Source: Brevibacillus sp. DP1.3A
GTDB lineage: Bacteria; Bacillota; Bacilli; Brevibacillales; Brevibacillaceae
Reading direction: 5' to 3'
Assembly: GCF_013284245.2 (NCBI RefSeq)
Contig: NZ_CP085876.1
Span: 4,986,001 to 5,050,000, forward strand
Length of the DNA: 64,000 bases
Part shown: piece after piece, positions 52,566 to 61,268 of the stretch
Numbering within the stretch: the first letter of the stretch is position 1
How the letters are laid out: each line of letters starts with the position of its first letter
Program-made: the position numbers and the translations under genes
The notes under the pieces: model-generated
Databases searched by the model: none
Seen by the model: only the letters and a program-made list of their open reading frames with translations
What the model was told of the DNA's origin: nothing

Positions 52566-53202
52566 CGTCCGCCACCTCCATTACACCAGGATCATGTGTC
52601 GTCATGACAATACTCATAGCACCTTCATCGACCAGTTGGCGAAATAAACGGCTAATTTGCAGGCCCGTTTTACTATCCAGCTCAGCTGTCGGCTCATCCG
52701 CCAATAGTAGTGTCGGCCTGTTCGCAACAGCTCTGGCAATCGCACAGCGTTGCTGTTCTCCACCGGACATCTCAAACGGCCGATGATGTGCCCGTTTGGA
52801 CAACCCAACGATATCCAGCGATTCGCGAACACGCTCCCTCCATTCGGCAGCAGGCACCCCTGACAGGCGGAGTCCAAACTCGACGTTTTCAGCGGCTGAC
52901 ATCAGCGGAAGCAAGCCAAACGACTGGAAGATAAATGCCATGTTTTTTTGCCTGATCTTCGTTCTCTCATGATCCGATAGCTGGCCGATTTCTCGTCCCT
53001 GAAAGTACACGCTTCCTGCCGTCGGACGATCGAGACCACCCAAAAGGTTTAATAGAGTCGTTTTTCCTGACCCTGATCTGCCTTTTAGTACGAGCAAACG
53101 TCCTGATTCTACACGCATTTTTACGCCCGCAAGCGCTCTGACGGCAGTTGCCCCTCTACCAAACGTGCGTTCTACGTTTTTTGTCTCTGCAATGAACGAC
53201 AA
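52528..53202 (-). CDS. ABC transporter ATPase (first gene of the export operon)
   Basis: A 224-residue LolD/MacB-type ATPase with Walker A GRSGSGKTT (about 42), Q-loop FIFQSFGLLP, signature MSGGEQQRCAIARA (about 140), Walker [13 protein letters not shown] and the H-loop VMTTHDP. I start at a TTG (53202) with GGGGG seven bases upstream, where the conserved FIAETKNVERTF begins; the upstream open frame is hydrophobic and unrelated. The operon order is ATPase, adaptor, permease, second ATPase, so one transporter set has two different ATPases. Confidence 0.88.
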   Translation of the reverse strand: MSFIAETKNVERTFGRGATAVRALAGVKMRVESGRLLVLKGRSGSGKTTLLNLLGGLDRPTAGSVYFQGREIGQLSDHERTKIRQKNMAFIFQSFGLLPLMSAAENVEFGLRLSGVPAAEWRERVRESLDIVGLSKRAHHRPFEMSGGEQQRCAIARAVANRPTLLLADEPTAELDSKTGLQISRLFRQLVDEGAMSIVMTTHDPGVMEVADDVYELEDGRIKE

Positions 53203-53347
53203 AATGACACCCCCGAAAATATGTCTGAAAAATATGAGATTTATTAATAGTAACGCAAATGGAAACCATTGTTTAATAAAATTGGAATAAACTAAGATAA
53301 ACGAAAATAAATTCCTCATTATGGAAACTATAACCACTTACAAAAAG

Positions 53348-53380
53348 AAAAAAGGCAAAACCCTGTGGTTCTGCCTTTTT
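53348..53380 (-). terminator. Terminator of the three-gene CodA-like operon
   Basis: AAAAAGGCA-AACC / GGTT-TGCCTTTTT hairpin on the minus strand with flanking T run, after the stop of copy 3. Confidence 0.88.
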
Positions 53381-53398
53381 ACGCTTTCATTTTCGATT

Positions 53399-54616
53399 TT
53401 ACAAAGCCCCAGAAACAACATTCCCACGGTACATGACCGCTTGACGCTTCGCACGGCGTGCAACTGCTTCTGCTGCCGAGGCTGCATGAACGAATACGAT
53501 ATCCGCCTCGTCGCCAACATTCGGCCACATGCGGTTGCCCTCTTTATCCAGCGGCGTTTTCCCACCTGTAATGAACCCCAGTGCTTGGGACAGGGAACGC
53601 TCATCCTGCATGCGGAAGCGCTCTGCCAAGCGACCTGCTTTTTCCAAGCTGTCACCTTGTCCAAATGGCGACCAGTGATCGGTAATACTGTCGTCTCCGA
53701 GAGAGACGGAGACACCTTTTTCATGCAGCAATGGAATGGGAATCGTCCCTCTGTTCACTGGTACAGTGGAAGTGATCGAAATGCCCAAGCCAGCAAGCAT
53801 TTCAGCAACGTCACCTGCTTCTTCCAGGCTGATGTCAGCAAGGGAGTTGGCATGGCTGATGGTAACGCGACCTTGCCACCCTGCTTCTTCGGTCATTTTA
53901 GCCAGACGCTTGAATGTAAACACCCCGAGATGATCTGGGTCATGCAAATGAACGTCGATTGGTGCATTCGCTTCGACTGCCAGCTCAAAAATGGTAGCGA
54001 GCGATTTCTCGATGTTTTGATCCACTGTCGCCGGGTCTACACCACCAACGTAGGTCGCGCCCATCTTCAAGGCTTGACGGATGTTCTCCACTTGGTTGCT
54101 TCGCAGAAGACCTTGCTGCGGGAAGGCAACGACTTCGCACTGTAATCTGCCGCTAAAGGTCTCCAGTGCAGCCATAGTCGCTTCCAGGTTTTTAAGTCCG
54201 ATGTACGGATCGATATTACAATGAGAGCGAATATGGGTGGAGCCTGCGGACAGCAGCAATTCCAGCATTTTTTCTGCGCGCTCTTGTGCTGTTGGCAATA
54301 GCTTCGGCATGAGCTGGCTCTCTTCTTCCAGTCGACCCAAGATGTTTTTTACTGGTGTCACGGCTTTCCAAGGACCGCCATAGTACGTTTTATCGATATG
54401 GATGTGCATATCCCTAAATGACGGCAGTGCCAACAAACCGCTGGCATCCTTCGTTGGCAGCTCGGTTTGTGGAGCAGCTCCACTCACGATCTGTGCAATT
54501 CGTCCGTCTTCTATTAATAGATGCGCCACTTCAGTATCTGTAGCAACCACCTTGTCATTTTCTTTGCGGTATCCGCTCTCCAAGCGGACGTTGGTAATCC
54601 AATAGGCTGTAGACAT
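53399..54616 (-). CDS. CodA-like amidohydrolase (copy 3)
   Basis: A 405-residue cytosine-deaminase-like hydrolase. Ligand positions: HIHIDKTYYGGPW (about 71), DVHLHDPDHLG (about 210), VTISHANSLAD and the Asp of LGDDSITDHWSPFGQGD (about 306). It has HLHD in place of the CodA Glu-bearing segment. It is the last gene of a three-gene tandem (copies 5, 4, 3), 34 bp after copy 4. Pairwise similarity with the other copies extends over the full length, so the array arose by duplication followed by divergence. Substrate unknown. Confidence 0.88.
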   Translation of the reverse strand: MSTAYWITNVRLESGYRKENDKVVATDTEVAHLLIEDGRIAQIVSGAAPQTELPTKDASGLLALPSFRDMHIHIDKTYYGGPWKAVTPVKNILGRLEEESQLMPKLLPTAQERAEKMLELLLSAGSTHIRSHCNIDPYIGLKNLEATMAALETFSGRLQCEVVAFPQQGLLRSNQVENIRQALKMGATYVGGVDPATVDQNIEKSLATIFELAVEANAPIDVHLHDPDHLGVFTFKRLAKMTEEAGWQGRVTISHANSLADISLEEAGDVAEMLAGLGISITSTVPVNRGTIPIPLLHEKGVSVSLGDDSITDHWSPFGQGDSLEKAGRLAERFRMQDERSLSQALGFITGGKTPLDKEGNRMWPNVGDEADIVFVHAASAAEAVARRAKRQAVMYRGNVVSGAL

Positions 54617-54650
54617 CTATCCATGACATCCTTTCTATTTAAAAGTAGTA

Positions 54651-55874
54651 CTACCACTCACCTGCTACCCGGTTGCCTTGAAAAAGAACGACCTTGCGCT
54701 TCGCACGTCTCGCAACAGCTTCTGCTGAACATGTCGCTTCGACCGCCATCAGGCTCGCCTCATCTCCAGCCAATGGCCACAGGCGATTCCCGGTTTCGTC
54801 GAGAGTGATCCGCCCTTCTGTCACAAAGCCGAGTGCTACGCCTAACGATCTTTCATCCGTCAAGCGGAAGCGTTCAGCCAGTCGTCCTGCTTTTTCCAAC
54901 AAGTCTCCGCTGCCAAAGGGTGTCCAGTTGTCTGTCAAGCTATCGTTGCCGAGCATGACCGCTACGCCTTCTTGATGCAGCAACGGAATCGGAATGGTCG
55001 GGCGATTGATCGGCACTGTCGATGCGATAGAGATACCAAGAGAGGCGAGTCGTTGCGCCATCTCTTTGGCTTCCTCCTGTGAAACATCGCCTAATCCCAT
55101 CGCGTGGCTAATCGTGACACGTCCTTGCCAGTCTGCCTCTTCAGTCAGAGTAGCAAGGCGCTTCATCGTAAATACTCCGAGATGCCCCGGATCATGCAAA
55201 TGCATGTCAATGTCGGCATCCGCTTCGACTGCCAGCTCTAGCATCGTTTGCAGAGAACGCTCGATGTCGCCGTCTACTCCACCTGGATCGACGCCGCCTA
55301 CATGAGTGGCTCCTTGACGCAGTGCCTCACGTACCATGTCGCGCGCTTGTGTACGCAGCATGCCATAATGCGGGAAAGCAACGATTTCGTGGGAGACACG
55401 GTCTGCATACGTCTCAAACGCACTCTTCATTCCTTCCAAAAACCCAAGACCAACCTGTGGGTCCACATGACAATGCGTTCTTACATGCGTAACCCCTGTT
55501 TCCACCAGCGTCGAGAGAATATTTTCTGCTCCTGTCTGAGCCTGTTTGAGATACATCGGCAACAGCCCTCTGTCCTCAGTGTGGCGTTCGAACAAGTTTT
55601 TTACGGGAGTCGTTGCCTTCCATGGGCCGCCGTAATACGTTTTTTCCAGATGAATGTGCTTCTCGGCCATAGACGGCAAGATCAGTAAGCCCTTCGCGTC
55701 CTTTTTAGGCAGCCCATCCTCCAAAATTTCACTAGAAGGGACAATGCGTGTGATTTTTCCATGCTCAATGAGCAAATCGCACAGCTCTGTCCGCGTTCCA
55801 CTGATCACGCCTTCTTCCCACTCATACCCGATTTCCAATCGAGCGTTGACGATCCAATAAGGAGAAGATTTCAC
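54651..55874 (-). CDS. CodA-like amidohydrolase (copy 4)
   Basis: A 407-residue paralogue starting at GTG 55874 (GAGGGGTG upstream). Ligands: HIHLEKTYYGGPW, in which the Asp after HxHL is Glu, DMHLHDPGHLG, VTISHAMGLGD and the Asp of LGNDSLTDNWTPFGSGDLL. The second block reads THCHVDPQVGLGFLE, where other copies have IGLKNLE or a close variant, and AFPHYGMLRT replaces AFPQxGLLRT. These changes near the pocket suggest a different substrate from its neighbours. Middle gene of the copy 5-4-3 operon, 16 bp after copy 5. Confidence 0.88.
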   Translation of the reverse strand: MKSSPYWIVNARLEIGYEWEEGVISGTRTELCDLLIEHGKITRIVPSSEILEDGLPKKDAKGLLILPSMAEKHIHLEKTYYGGPWKATTPVKNLFERHTEDRGLLPMYLKQAQTGAENILSTLVETGVTHVRTHCHVDPQVGLGFLEGMKSAFETYADRVSHEIVAFPHYGMLRTQARDMVREALRQGATHVGGVDPGGVDGDIERSLQTMLELAVEADADIDMHLHDPGHLGVFTMKRLATLTEEADWQGRVTISHAMGLGDVSQEEAKEMAQRLASLGISIASTVPINRPTIPIPLLHQEGVAVMLGNDSLTDNWTPFGSGDLLEKAGRLAERFRLTDERSLGVALGFVTEGRITLDETGNRLWPLAGDEASLMAVEATCSAEAVARRAKRKVVLFQGNRVAGEW

Positions 55875-55890
55875 CGGCTTTTCACCCCTC

Positions 55891-57126
55891 TTAAACGTTC
55901 ACTTCATCCACTTGACCAGAAGCGAGATTGCCTTTGAAGAATACTGCGTGTCGATCTGCACGGCGCGCGATCGCTTCTGCCGAGCAGGTCGCATCCACGA
56001 GGATCAGGCTAGCGTCTTCGCCTTGTGCAGGCCACAGCTGTGTTCCGTTGGCATCCAACGTCGTTTTGCCACCTGTGATAAAACGCAGCGATTGAGATAG
56101 GGACAACTCATCCAGCCAACGATTGCGTTCTGCCAGTCGCCAGAGGCGCTCCAATACATCGCCATTTCCATATGGTTGCCACGTGTCAAAAATGTTGTCG
56201 CAGCCGACCGCAACGTCTACGCCATTTTGGTGCAACAGCTGCACAGGTGGAATGACGCGGCTAAATGGTACGCTGGTGATGATCGTGATGCCCGCTTCCC
56301 GCAGGATCGTCGCCATCTCCTCTGCTTCTGGCACAGGGATGTCTCCAAGCGCAAACGCATGGCTGATTGCTACGCGACCTTGCCAGCCAGCGTCTACGGT
56401 CATTGCAGCTAGTCGTTTCATTGTGTAGGTTCCCAAATGTCCTGGGTCATGCAAATGCAAGTCCACACCTGCGTTTGCTTCTACAGCCAGCTCCATCATT
56501 TGGTGCAAGGATTCTTCTATATCGCCATCCACATTAGCTGGGTCTACACCACCTACATGAGTCGCGCCTTGACGCAATGCCTCACGTAAGAGCGCTTTTG
56601 CATCTGTACGCAACAAGCCATGCTGCGGGAATGCCACGATCTCGTGGGTTACTCGATCCGCGTAGGTTGCTAATGCTGCTTTTACTGATTCCAAATTGGA
56701 GATTCCCACTTCCGGGTAAATGTCCACATGTGTACGTACGTGTGTCGAGCCATAGGACAAGAGGATCTCCAACAGATTCTCCGCACGCTCTTGTGTAGTT
56801 GTAGGCAATCCCGGCAGTGTACGTTTTTCAATTTCACAGCGTTCAATGATAGTAGACACAGGAATGACGGCCCGCCATGGTTCTCCCTGAAGCGTCTTGT
56901 CCAAATGAACATGCTTCTCTACGAAAGATGGGAGTGCCAATAAGCCTTTTGCATCCTTTTGCAAAATACCATCTGTAAGCTTCTCTGTCGCTGGTACAAT
57001 ACGCGCGAATTTTCCGTCTTTTACCAAAATGTGAAACAAGGATGCCTCTGTCCCCGTGACGACACCGTTTTCCCGACGGTAGCCCGTCTCCAAACGAACA
57101 TTGGTCAACCAATAGGTAACGCCCAT
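55891..57126 (-). CDS. CodA-like amidohydrolase (copy 5)
   Basis: A 411-residue paralogue and the first gene of the tandem operon. Ligands: HVHLDKTLQGEPW (about 69), DLHLHDPGHLGTY, VAISHAFALGD and the Asp of VGCDNIFDTWQPYGNGDVL. The metal-Asp region is closest to that of E. coli CodA (GHDDVFDPWYPLGTANML, recalled from memory). The start at 57126 follows AGAGGGTGG. Its promoter has the shared activator repeats and it is divergent from the permease operon. Confidence 0.88.
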   Translation of the reverse strand: MGVTYWLTNVRLETGYRRENGVVTGTEASLFHILVKDGKFARIVPATEKLTDGILQKDAKGLLALPSFVEKHVHLDKTLQGEPWRAVIPVSTIIERCEIEKRTLPGLPTTTQERAENLLEILLSYGSTHVRTHVDIYPEVGISNLESVKAALATYADRVTHEIVAFPQHGLLRTDAKALLREALRQGATHVGGVDPANVDGDIEESLHQMMELAVEANAGVDLHLHDPGHLGTYTMKRLAAMTVDAGWQGRVAISHAFALGDIPVPEAEEMATILREAGITIITSVPFSRVIPPVQLLHQNGVDVAVGCDNIFDTWQPYGNGDVLERLWRLAERNRWLDELSLSQSLRFITGGKTTLDANGTQLWPAQGEDASLILVDATCSAEAIARRADRHAVFFKGNLASGQVDEVNV

Positions 57127-57171
57127 CCATTATCCACCCTCTCTTTGTCTCTCTCCATTCCTTTCTCCCCC

Positions 57172-57256
57172 ATTATCTAGGAAGCTGGAAGACTTGATTT
57201 GCACAATCTTTACGTCTATTTTCACTATTTTTACGACTTGTTCAAATTGCCTTTAC
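57172..57256 (-). promoter_or_regulatory. Activator-type promoter of the CodA-like tandem operon
   Basis: Repeats TTTGCACAATCTTTAC (57198-57213) and TTTTCACTATTTTTAC (57219-57234), period 21 bp, plus a weaker third copy TTCAAATTGCCTTTAC (57241-57256). Minus-strand GATAAT lies at 57177-57172, 20 bp from the nearest repeat. The first repeat is identical to the one at 35747-35762. Confidence 0.78.
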
Positions 57257-57266
57257 TTCGTACATT
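57238..57266 (+). promoter_or_regulatory. Possible promoter of the permease operon
   Basis: TTGTTC (57238-57243) and TACATT (57261-57266), 17-bp spacer, 40 bp before the first permease gene. It overlaps the third activator repeat of the divergent promoter. Weak match; no activator repeats in the orientation expected for this operon. Confidence 0.4.
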
Positions 57267-57306
57267 TTTCTGATAACTTTGACGTAAGCAAAGGAGGGGT
57301 TACACC

Positions 57307-58206
57307 ATGAAGGTTGAGATCGCACCAACCAATCAAGCTCTTCCGCCGAAAGCAGCGGCTGCACGCCCTAGTAGATGGCGGACTTTTTACAGGAAATTAC
57401 GAAAAAACAAACTCGCCATGGTAGGTGGCTGTATCGTGATTTTTTATATCGCGATTGCCCTGTTGGCACCATTCATCGCTCCCTACGATCCATATGAGAT
57501 TGACTTGGTTAACAAGTTGAAGCCACCATCTGCTGAACACTGGATGGGTACCGATGACAAAGGTCGGGATGTAATGAGCCGTCTTTTATACGGAACACAG
57601 CTCTCGATGTCCGTCGGATTTGTCGCCGTCTTTATTGGTGCATTTTTCGGAATTATTCTCGGATTATTATCCGGTTATTACGGGGGCTGGGTAGATACAG
57701 TTATCTCCCGTATCATCGATGTCCTGCTCGCCTTCCCGGGAATCCTGCTTTCTTTGGCCATCGTAAGTGCTTTAGGGCCGAGTCTCTTTAATGTCATGGT
57801 CGCCGTCGGTATCTTCTCGATCCCTGTATTTGCACGGATTGTTCGCGGTTCTACCCTGACTGTGAAAAAGCTGGAATACATCGATGCGATCCGCTCACTC
57901 GGTGCTAATGACTTCACGATTATCTTTAGACACATTTTTCCAAACATTTTGTCTCCTATTATTGTACAGGCAACGATGCGCCTAGCTACTGCGATTCTTT
58001 CCGCCGCTGGCCTCTCGTTCCTCGGACTGGGAGCACAGCCTCCTCTGCCGGAGTGGGGCGCCATGCTCAGTAACGGACGCGACTTCTTGTTTACCGCTCC
58101 GCATCTGGCCATGTTCCCTGGTTTCGCTATTGCAACTCTTGTTCTCGGCTTCAACATCTTTGGGGACGGCCTCAGGGACGCTCTCGATCCACGAATGAAA
58201 CAATAG
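57307..58206 (+). CDS. Dpp/Opp-type ABC permease, DppC-like
   Basis: A 299-residue inner permease subunit. A cytoplasmic N-terminus with RTFYRKLRKNKLAMVGGCIVIFYIAIALLAPFIAPYDP (OppC N-terminal domain) precedes the HWMGTDDKGRDVMSRLLYGTQLSM segment. The BPD-type helices and the ATPase-contact EAA loop (EYIDAIRSLGANDFTIIFRHIFPN, about 190) follow. AAGGAGGGG precedes the ATG. It is first in an operon of four with unusual order (C, B, D, F) and no binding protein, so the four orphan binding proteins at 21-30 kb are its likely partners. Confidence 0.92.
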   Translation: MKVEIAPTNQALPPKAAAARPSRWRTFYRKLRKNKLAMVGGCIVIFYIAIALLAPFIAPYDPYEIDLVNKLKPPSAEHWMGTDDKGRDVMSRLLYGTQLSMSVGFVAVFIGAFFGIILGLLSGYYGGWVDTVISRIIDVLLAFPGILLSLAIVSALGPSLFNVMVAVGIFSIPVFARIVRGSTLTVKKLEYIDAIRSLGANDFTIIFRHIFPNILSPIIVQATMRLATAILSAAGLSFLGLGAQPPLPEWGAMLSNGRDFLFTAPHLAMFPGFAIATLVLGFNIFGDGLRDALDPRMKQ

Positions 58207-58219
58207 GAGGGAATGCTAC

Positions 58220-59140
58220 ATGTTTGTTTACATTATCCGTCGCCTGCTGCAGATGATTCCCGTCCTGCTCGGTGTCATTCTGGTCGTGTTTTTGATCATG
58301 CAAATGGTTCCTGGCGACCCGGCGGTATTGCTTGCTGGTGAAGGCGCTTCTGAAGAAACGATTGCAAAAATGCGTACACAGCTCGGCTTGGATCAGCCGG
58401 TCATGGTTCAATACGTGCAATATGTCGCCAGCGTGTTCCAAGGCGATCTAGGTACATCACTTCGCTCCAATCTTCCCGTGTGGGATGAGATCATGGCTCG
58501 CCTGCCTGCTACCATCGAGCTCGCCGTTGCCAGTATTTTTGTAACGGTTGTACTCGGAATGATCGCAGGGATCATCTCTGCTACCAAGCAATACTCTGCT
58601 GCTGATATCACGATCATGGTTATTGCCTTGCTCGGTGTATCCTTGCCAAGCTTTTGGCTCGGCTTGAGTTTGATCTACACGTTCTCCGTCAAGTTGCAAC
58701 TCTTCCCGGTCGCAGGCTGGGGCACTTGGAAGCACATGATTTTGCCAGCGATCACACTCGGTACCGCTGGGGCTGCCATCGTTGCTCGTATGACTCGCTC
58801 CAGTATGCTCGACGTCGTACGTCAAGACTACATCCGCACTGCGAAAGCAAAAGGCTTGCGTGAAACAGTCATCATTTACAAGCATGCTTTGAAAAACGCG
58901 TTGATCCCGATTATTACCGTCGTTGGCTTGCAGTTCGGTTTCCTTTTGGGTGGTACGGTTCTCGTAGAATCTGTATTTGCCATCAACGGCTTGGGTCGTC
59001 TGATCGTCGATGCGATCCGCATGCGTGATTTACCTGTCGTACAAGGCGGCGTATTAATCGCTTCCATTATCTTCGTGTTCGTGAACCTGCTCGTCGATGT
59101 ATTGTATCGCTACTTCAATAAACGAATTGATCTGAACTAA
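58220..59140 (+). CDS. Dpp/Opp-type ABC permease, DppB-like
   Basis: A 306-residue permease subunit with the DppB N-terminal signature [32 protein letters not shown], the long first extracellular loop, and [19 protein letters not shown]. An EAA loop follows ([31 protein letters not shown], about 205). [31 protein letters not shown] closes the domain. It lies 13 bp after the DppC-like gene with GGAGGG as ribosome-binding site. Confidence 0.93.
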   Translation: MFVYIIRRLLQMIPVLLGVILVVFLIMQMVPGDPAVLLAGEGASEETIAKMRTQLGLDQPVMVQYVQYVASVFQGDLGTSLRSNLPVWDEIMARLPATIELAVASIFVTVVLGMIAGIISATKQYSAADITIMVIALLGVSLPSFWLGLSLIYTFSVKLQLFPVAGWGTWKHMILPAITLGTAGAAIVARMTRSSMLDVVRQDYIRTAKAKGLRETVIIYKHALKNALIPIITVVGLQFGFLLGGTVLVESVFAINGLGRLIVDAIRMRDLPVVQGGVLIASIIFVFVNLLVDVLYRYFNKRIDLN

Positions 59141-59152
59141 GGAGGGATCACC

Positions 59153-60175
59153 ATGCCGGAACAACAAGATATCATCCTGGACGTTCGCAATCTGCAAACG
59201 CATTTTTTCACAGAAGATGGCGTCAGTAAAGCAGTGGACGGCGTTGATTTCTCTCTAAATAGAGGAGAGACACTAGGTCTGGTAGGAGAATCGGGCTGTG
59301 GAAAAAGTATCACTTCCCTCTCGATCCTGCGTTTGATTGCCAGCCCTCCGGGAAAAATTGTAGGAGGAGAAATCCTTTTCAAAGGGCAAGACCTCACAAA
59401 GAAATCCGAGTCAGCCATGCGCTCGATCCGCGGCAACGAGATTTCAATGATTTTCCAAGAACCAATGACCTCGCTTAATCCGGTTTATTCGGTTGGGGAA
59501 CAAATCGCAGAGGTATTGCGTCTGCACCAAAACATGGGACGTAGGGAAGCGTGGGACAAAGCAGTCGACATGCTGCGTTTGGTCGGTATTCCTTCCCCAG
59601 AAAAACGCGCGACTCAAGAGCCACATGAATTGTCTGGTGGTATGCGCCAACGCGTCATGATCGCGATGGCTCTCGCCTGCCGCCCGGAAATTTTGATCGC
59701 GGATGAACCGACGACGGCTTTGGACGTTACCATTCAGGCTCAGATTCTCGAGCTGATGAAAAAGCTACAAGTCGAAATGGGCATGAGCATTATCATGATT
59801 ACTCACGATCTTGGCGTCGTTGCTGAAACATGCGATCGCGTTGCGGTCATGTACGCAGGAAAAGTCGTGGAGTACACGACTGCACAAAATCTGTTCGCGA
59901 ATCCACGCCATCCCTATACAGTAGGGCTGATGAACTCCCTCCCCCGTCTGGATGAGGACGTGGAAGAGCTGCAAGCGATTAAAGGGAACGTTCCAAGTCC
60001 GTTCAACATGCCAGTTGGATGCCGATTCGCTCCACGTTGCCCGCATGCAACAGAGCTGTGCAATACGAAGCTTCCTGAGCTCTTGGAGTATGCAGACGGA
60101 AGCAAAGTACGCTGCTGGATGTATACGTCAGAGTGGGACGGCGACACCAAGACTGCTACGGAAGTGGGGGTATGA
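59153..60175 (+). CDS. Dpp/Opp-type ATPase, DppD-like
   Basis: A 340-residue ATPase with Walker A GESGCGKS (about 44), Q-loop [13 protein letters not shown], signature [15 protein letters not shown] (about 160), Walker [13 protein letters not shown] and H-loop MITHDLG. The C-terminal oligopeptide-transporter domain carries a Cys cluster ([22 protein letters not shown]) that in relatives can bind an iron-sulfur cluster. AAGGAGGGATCACC precedes the ATG. Confidence 0.94.
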   Translation: MPEQQDIILDVRNLQTHFFTEDGVSKAVDGVDFSLNRGETLGLVGESGCGKSITSLSILRLIASPPGKIVGGEILFKGQDLTKKSESAMRSIRGNEISMIFQEPMTSLNPVYSVGEQIAEVLRLHQNMGRREAWDKAVDMLRLVGIPSPEKRATQEPHELSGGMRQRVMIAMALACRPEILIADEPTTALDVTIQAQILELMKKLQVEMGMSIIMITHDLGVVAETCDRVAVMYAGKVVEYTTAQNLFANPRHPYTVGLMNSLPRLDEDVEELQAIKGNVPSPFNMPVGCRFAPRCPHATELCNTKLPELLEYADGSKVRCWMYTSEWDGDTKTATEVGV

Positions 60176-60177
60176 CC

Positions 60178-61173
60178 ATGATGACGACACAAACGAATCC
60201 AACAAAAAAACCACTGCTCGAAGTTAAAAATCTCAAGCAGCACTTCCCGATCAAAGGCGGCATTTTAGGCCGTACCGTCAACCATGTAAAAGCCGTGGAT
60301 GACATCAGCTTCACGATCCATGAAGGAGAAACACTGAGTATTGTAGGCGAATCCGGTTGTGGCAAATCCACTACCGGTCGTGCCATCCTCCGTCTAGATG
60401 AACCGACGAGCGGAACGGTATTATTCGAAGGACAAGATCTGCTGGCGATGTCCAAGAAGCAAATGCGCGACATGCGCAAGCATTTGCAAGTCATTTTCCA
60501 GGACCCATTTGCTTCGCTCAACCCGCGCCAATCTGTATCCGCTATTCTCGGGGAAGCGTTGGCGATCCAAAATATCGTACCTGCGCATCAACGCCGCGAG
60601 CGCATTATCGAGCTGCTCGGCTATGTAGGCTTGCGTCCGGATCAAATTGACCGATTCCCGCACGAGTTCAGCGGTGGACAACGCCAACGGATCGGGATTG
60701 CCCGTGCCCTCGCGATGCAACCAAAGCTGATCATTTGTGACGAAGCCGTATCGGCACTCGACGTATCCATTCAGGCTCAAGTGCTGAATCTCCTGAAATC
60801 GTTGCAAAGACAGTTCAAGCTGACGTATTTGTTCATCTCCCATGACCTCGGCGTCGTTCGTCACATCTCGGATCGCGTCATGGTGATGTACCTCGGTAAA
60901 GTGGTAGAGATCGCGGATAAAAAGTCGCTGTTCGACAACCCGCAGCATCCTTACACACAGGCACTCTTGTCTGCGATCCCGGTGCCAGACGTTAACAAAA
61001 AGCAGGAGCGAATCATTCTGCGCGGAGATGTACCTTCTCCCATCAATCCTCCGCAGGGCTGCCGCTTCCATACGCGTTGCCCGTATGCGATTGATCGCTG
61101 CAAAACAGAAGTACCTGGCTTGACCAGCCTGCACGACACGCATCAAGTCGCCTGCCACATCATCCAAGTCTAG
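60178..61173 (+). CDS. Dpp/Opp-type ATPase, DppF-like
   Basis: A 331-residue ATPase. Walker [22 protein letters not shown], signature FSGGQRQRIGIARAL (about 163), Walker B LIICDEAVSALD and the C-terminal Cys cluster (GCRFHTRCPYAIDRCKTEV) are all present. The ATG at 60178 has GGGGG seven bases upstream; an ATG at 60172 that overlaps the dppD-like stop is the alternative. No clear terminator follows, so some read-through to the sensor kinase gene 95 bp downstream is possible. Confidence 0.93.
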   Translation: MMTTQTNPTKKPLLEVKNLKQHFPIKGGILGRTVNHVKAVDDISFTIHEGETLSIVGESGCGKSTTGRAILRLDEPTSGTVLFEGQDLLAMSKKQMRDMRKHLQVIFQDPFASLNPRQSVSAILGEALAIQNIVPAHQRRERIIELLGYVGLRPDQIDRFPHEFSGGQRQRIGIARALAMQPKLIICDEAVSALDVSIQAQVLNLLKSLQRQFKLTYLFISHDLGVVRHISDRVMVMYLGKVVEIADKKSLFDNPQHPYTQALLSAIPVPDVNKKQERIILRGDVPSPINPPQGCRFHTRCPYAIDRCKTEVPGLTSLHDTHQVACHIIQV

Positions 61174-61268
61174 TAATAGAGAGATTAAAATTTTCTAAAA
61201 ACGCAAGCGATAACGAAGCAGCATGATATGATGGTAACTGCAAAATCTATCCATACAGAAGGGATCTC

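Noticed and set aside
53321-54145. Plus-strand open frame opposite CodA-like copy 3
   Set aside because: Mirror of a conserved gene family; similar shadows appear opposite the other copies.
57235-57306. Searched for activator repeats in front of the permease operon
   Set aside because: No GTAAAGAT..TGCAAA-type pair with a -10 box 20 bp downstream is present on the plus strand; the third repeat here is in the orientation of the divergent operon.
61174-61268. Searched for activator repeats in front of the sensor kinase gene
   Set aside because: No copy of the motif was found; autoregulation through these repeats is not supported.
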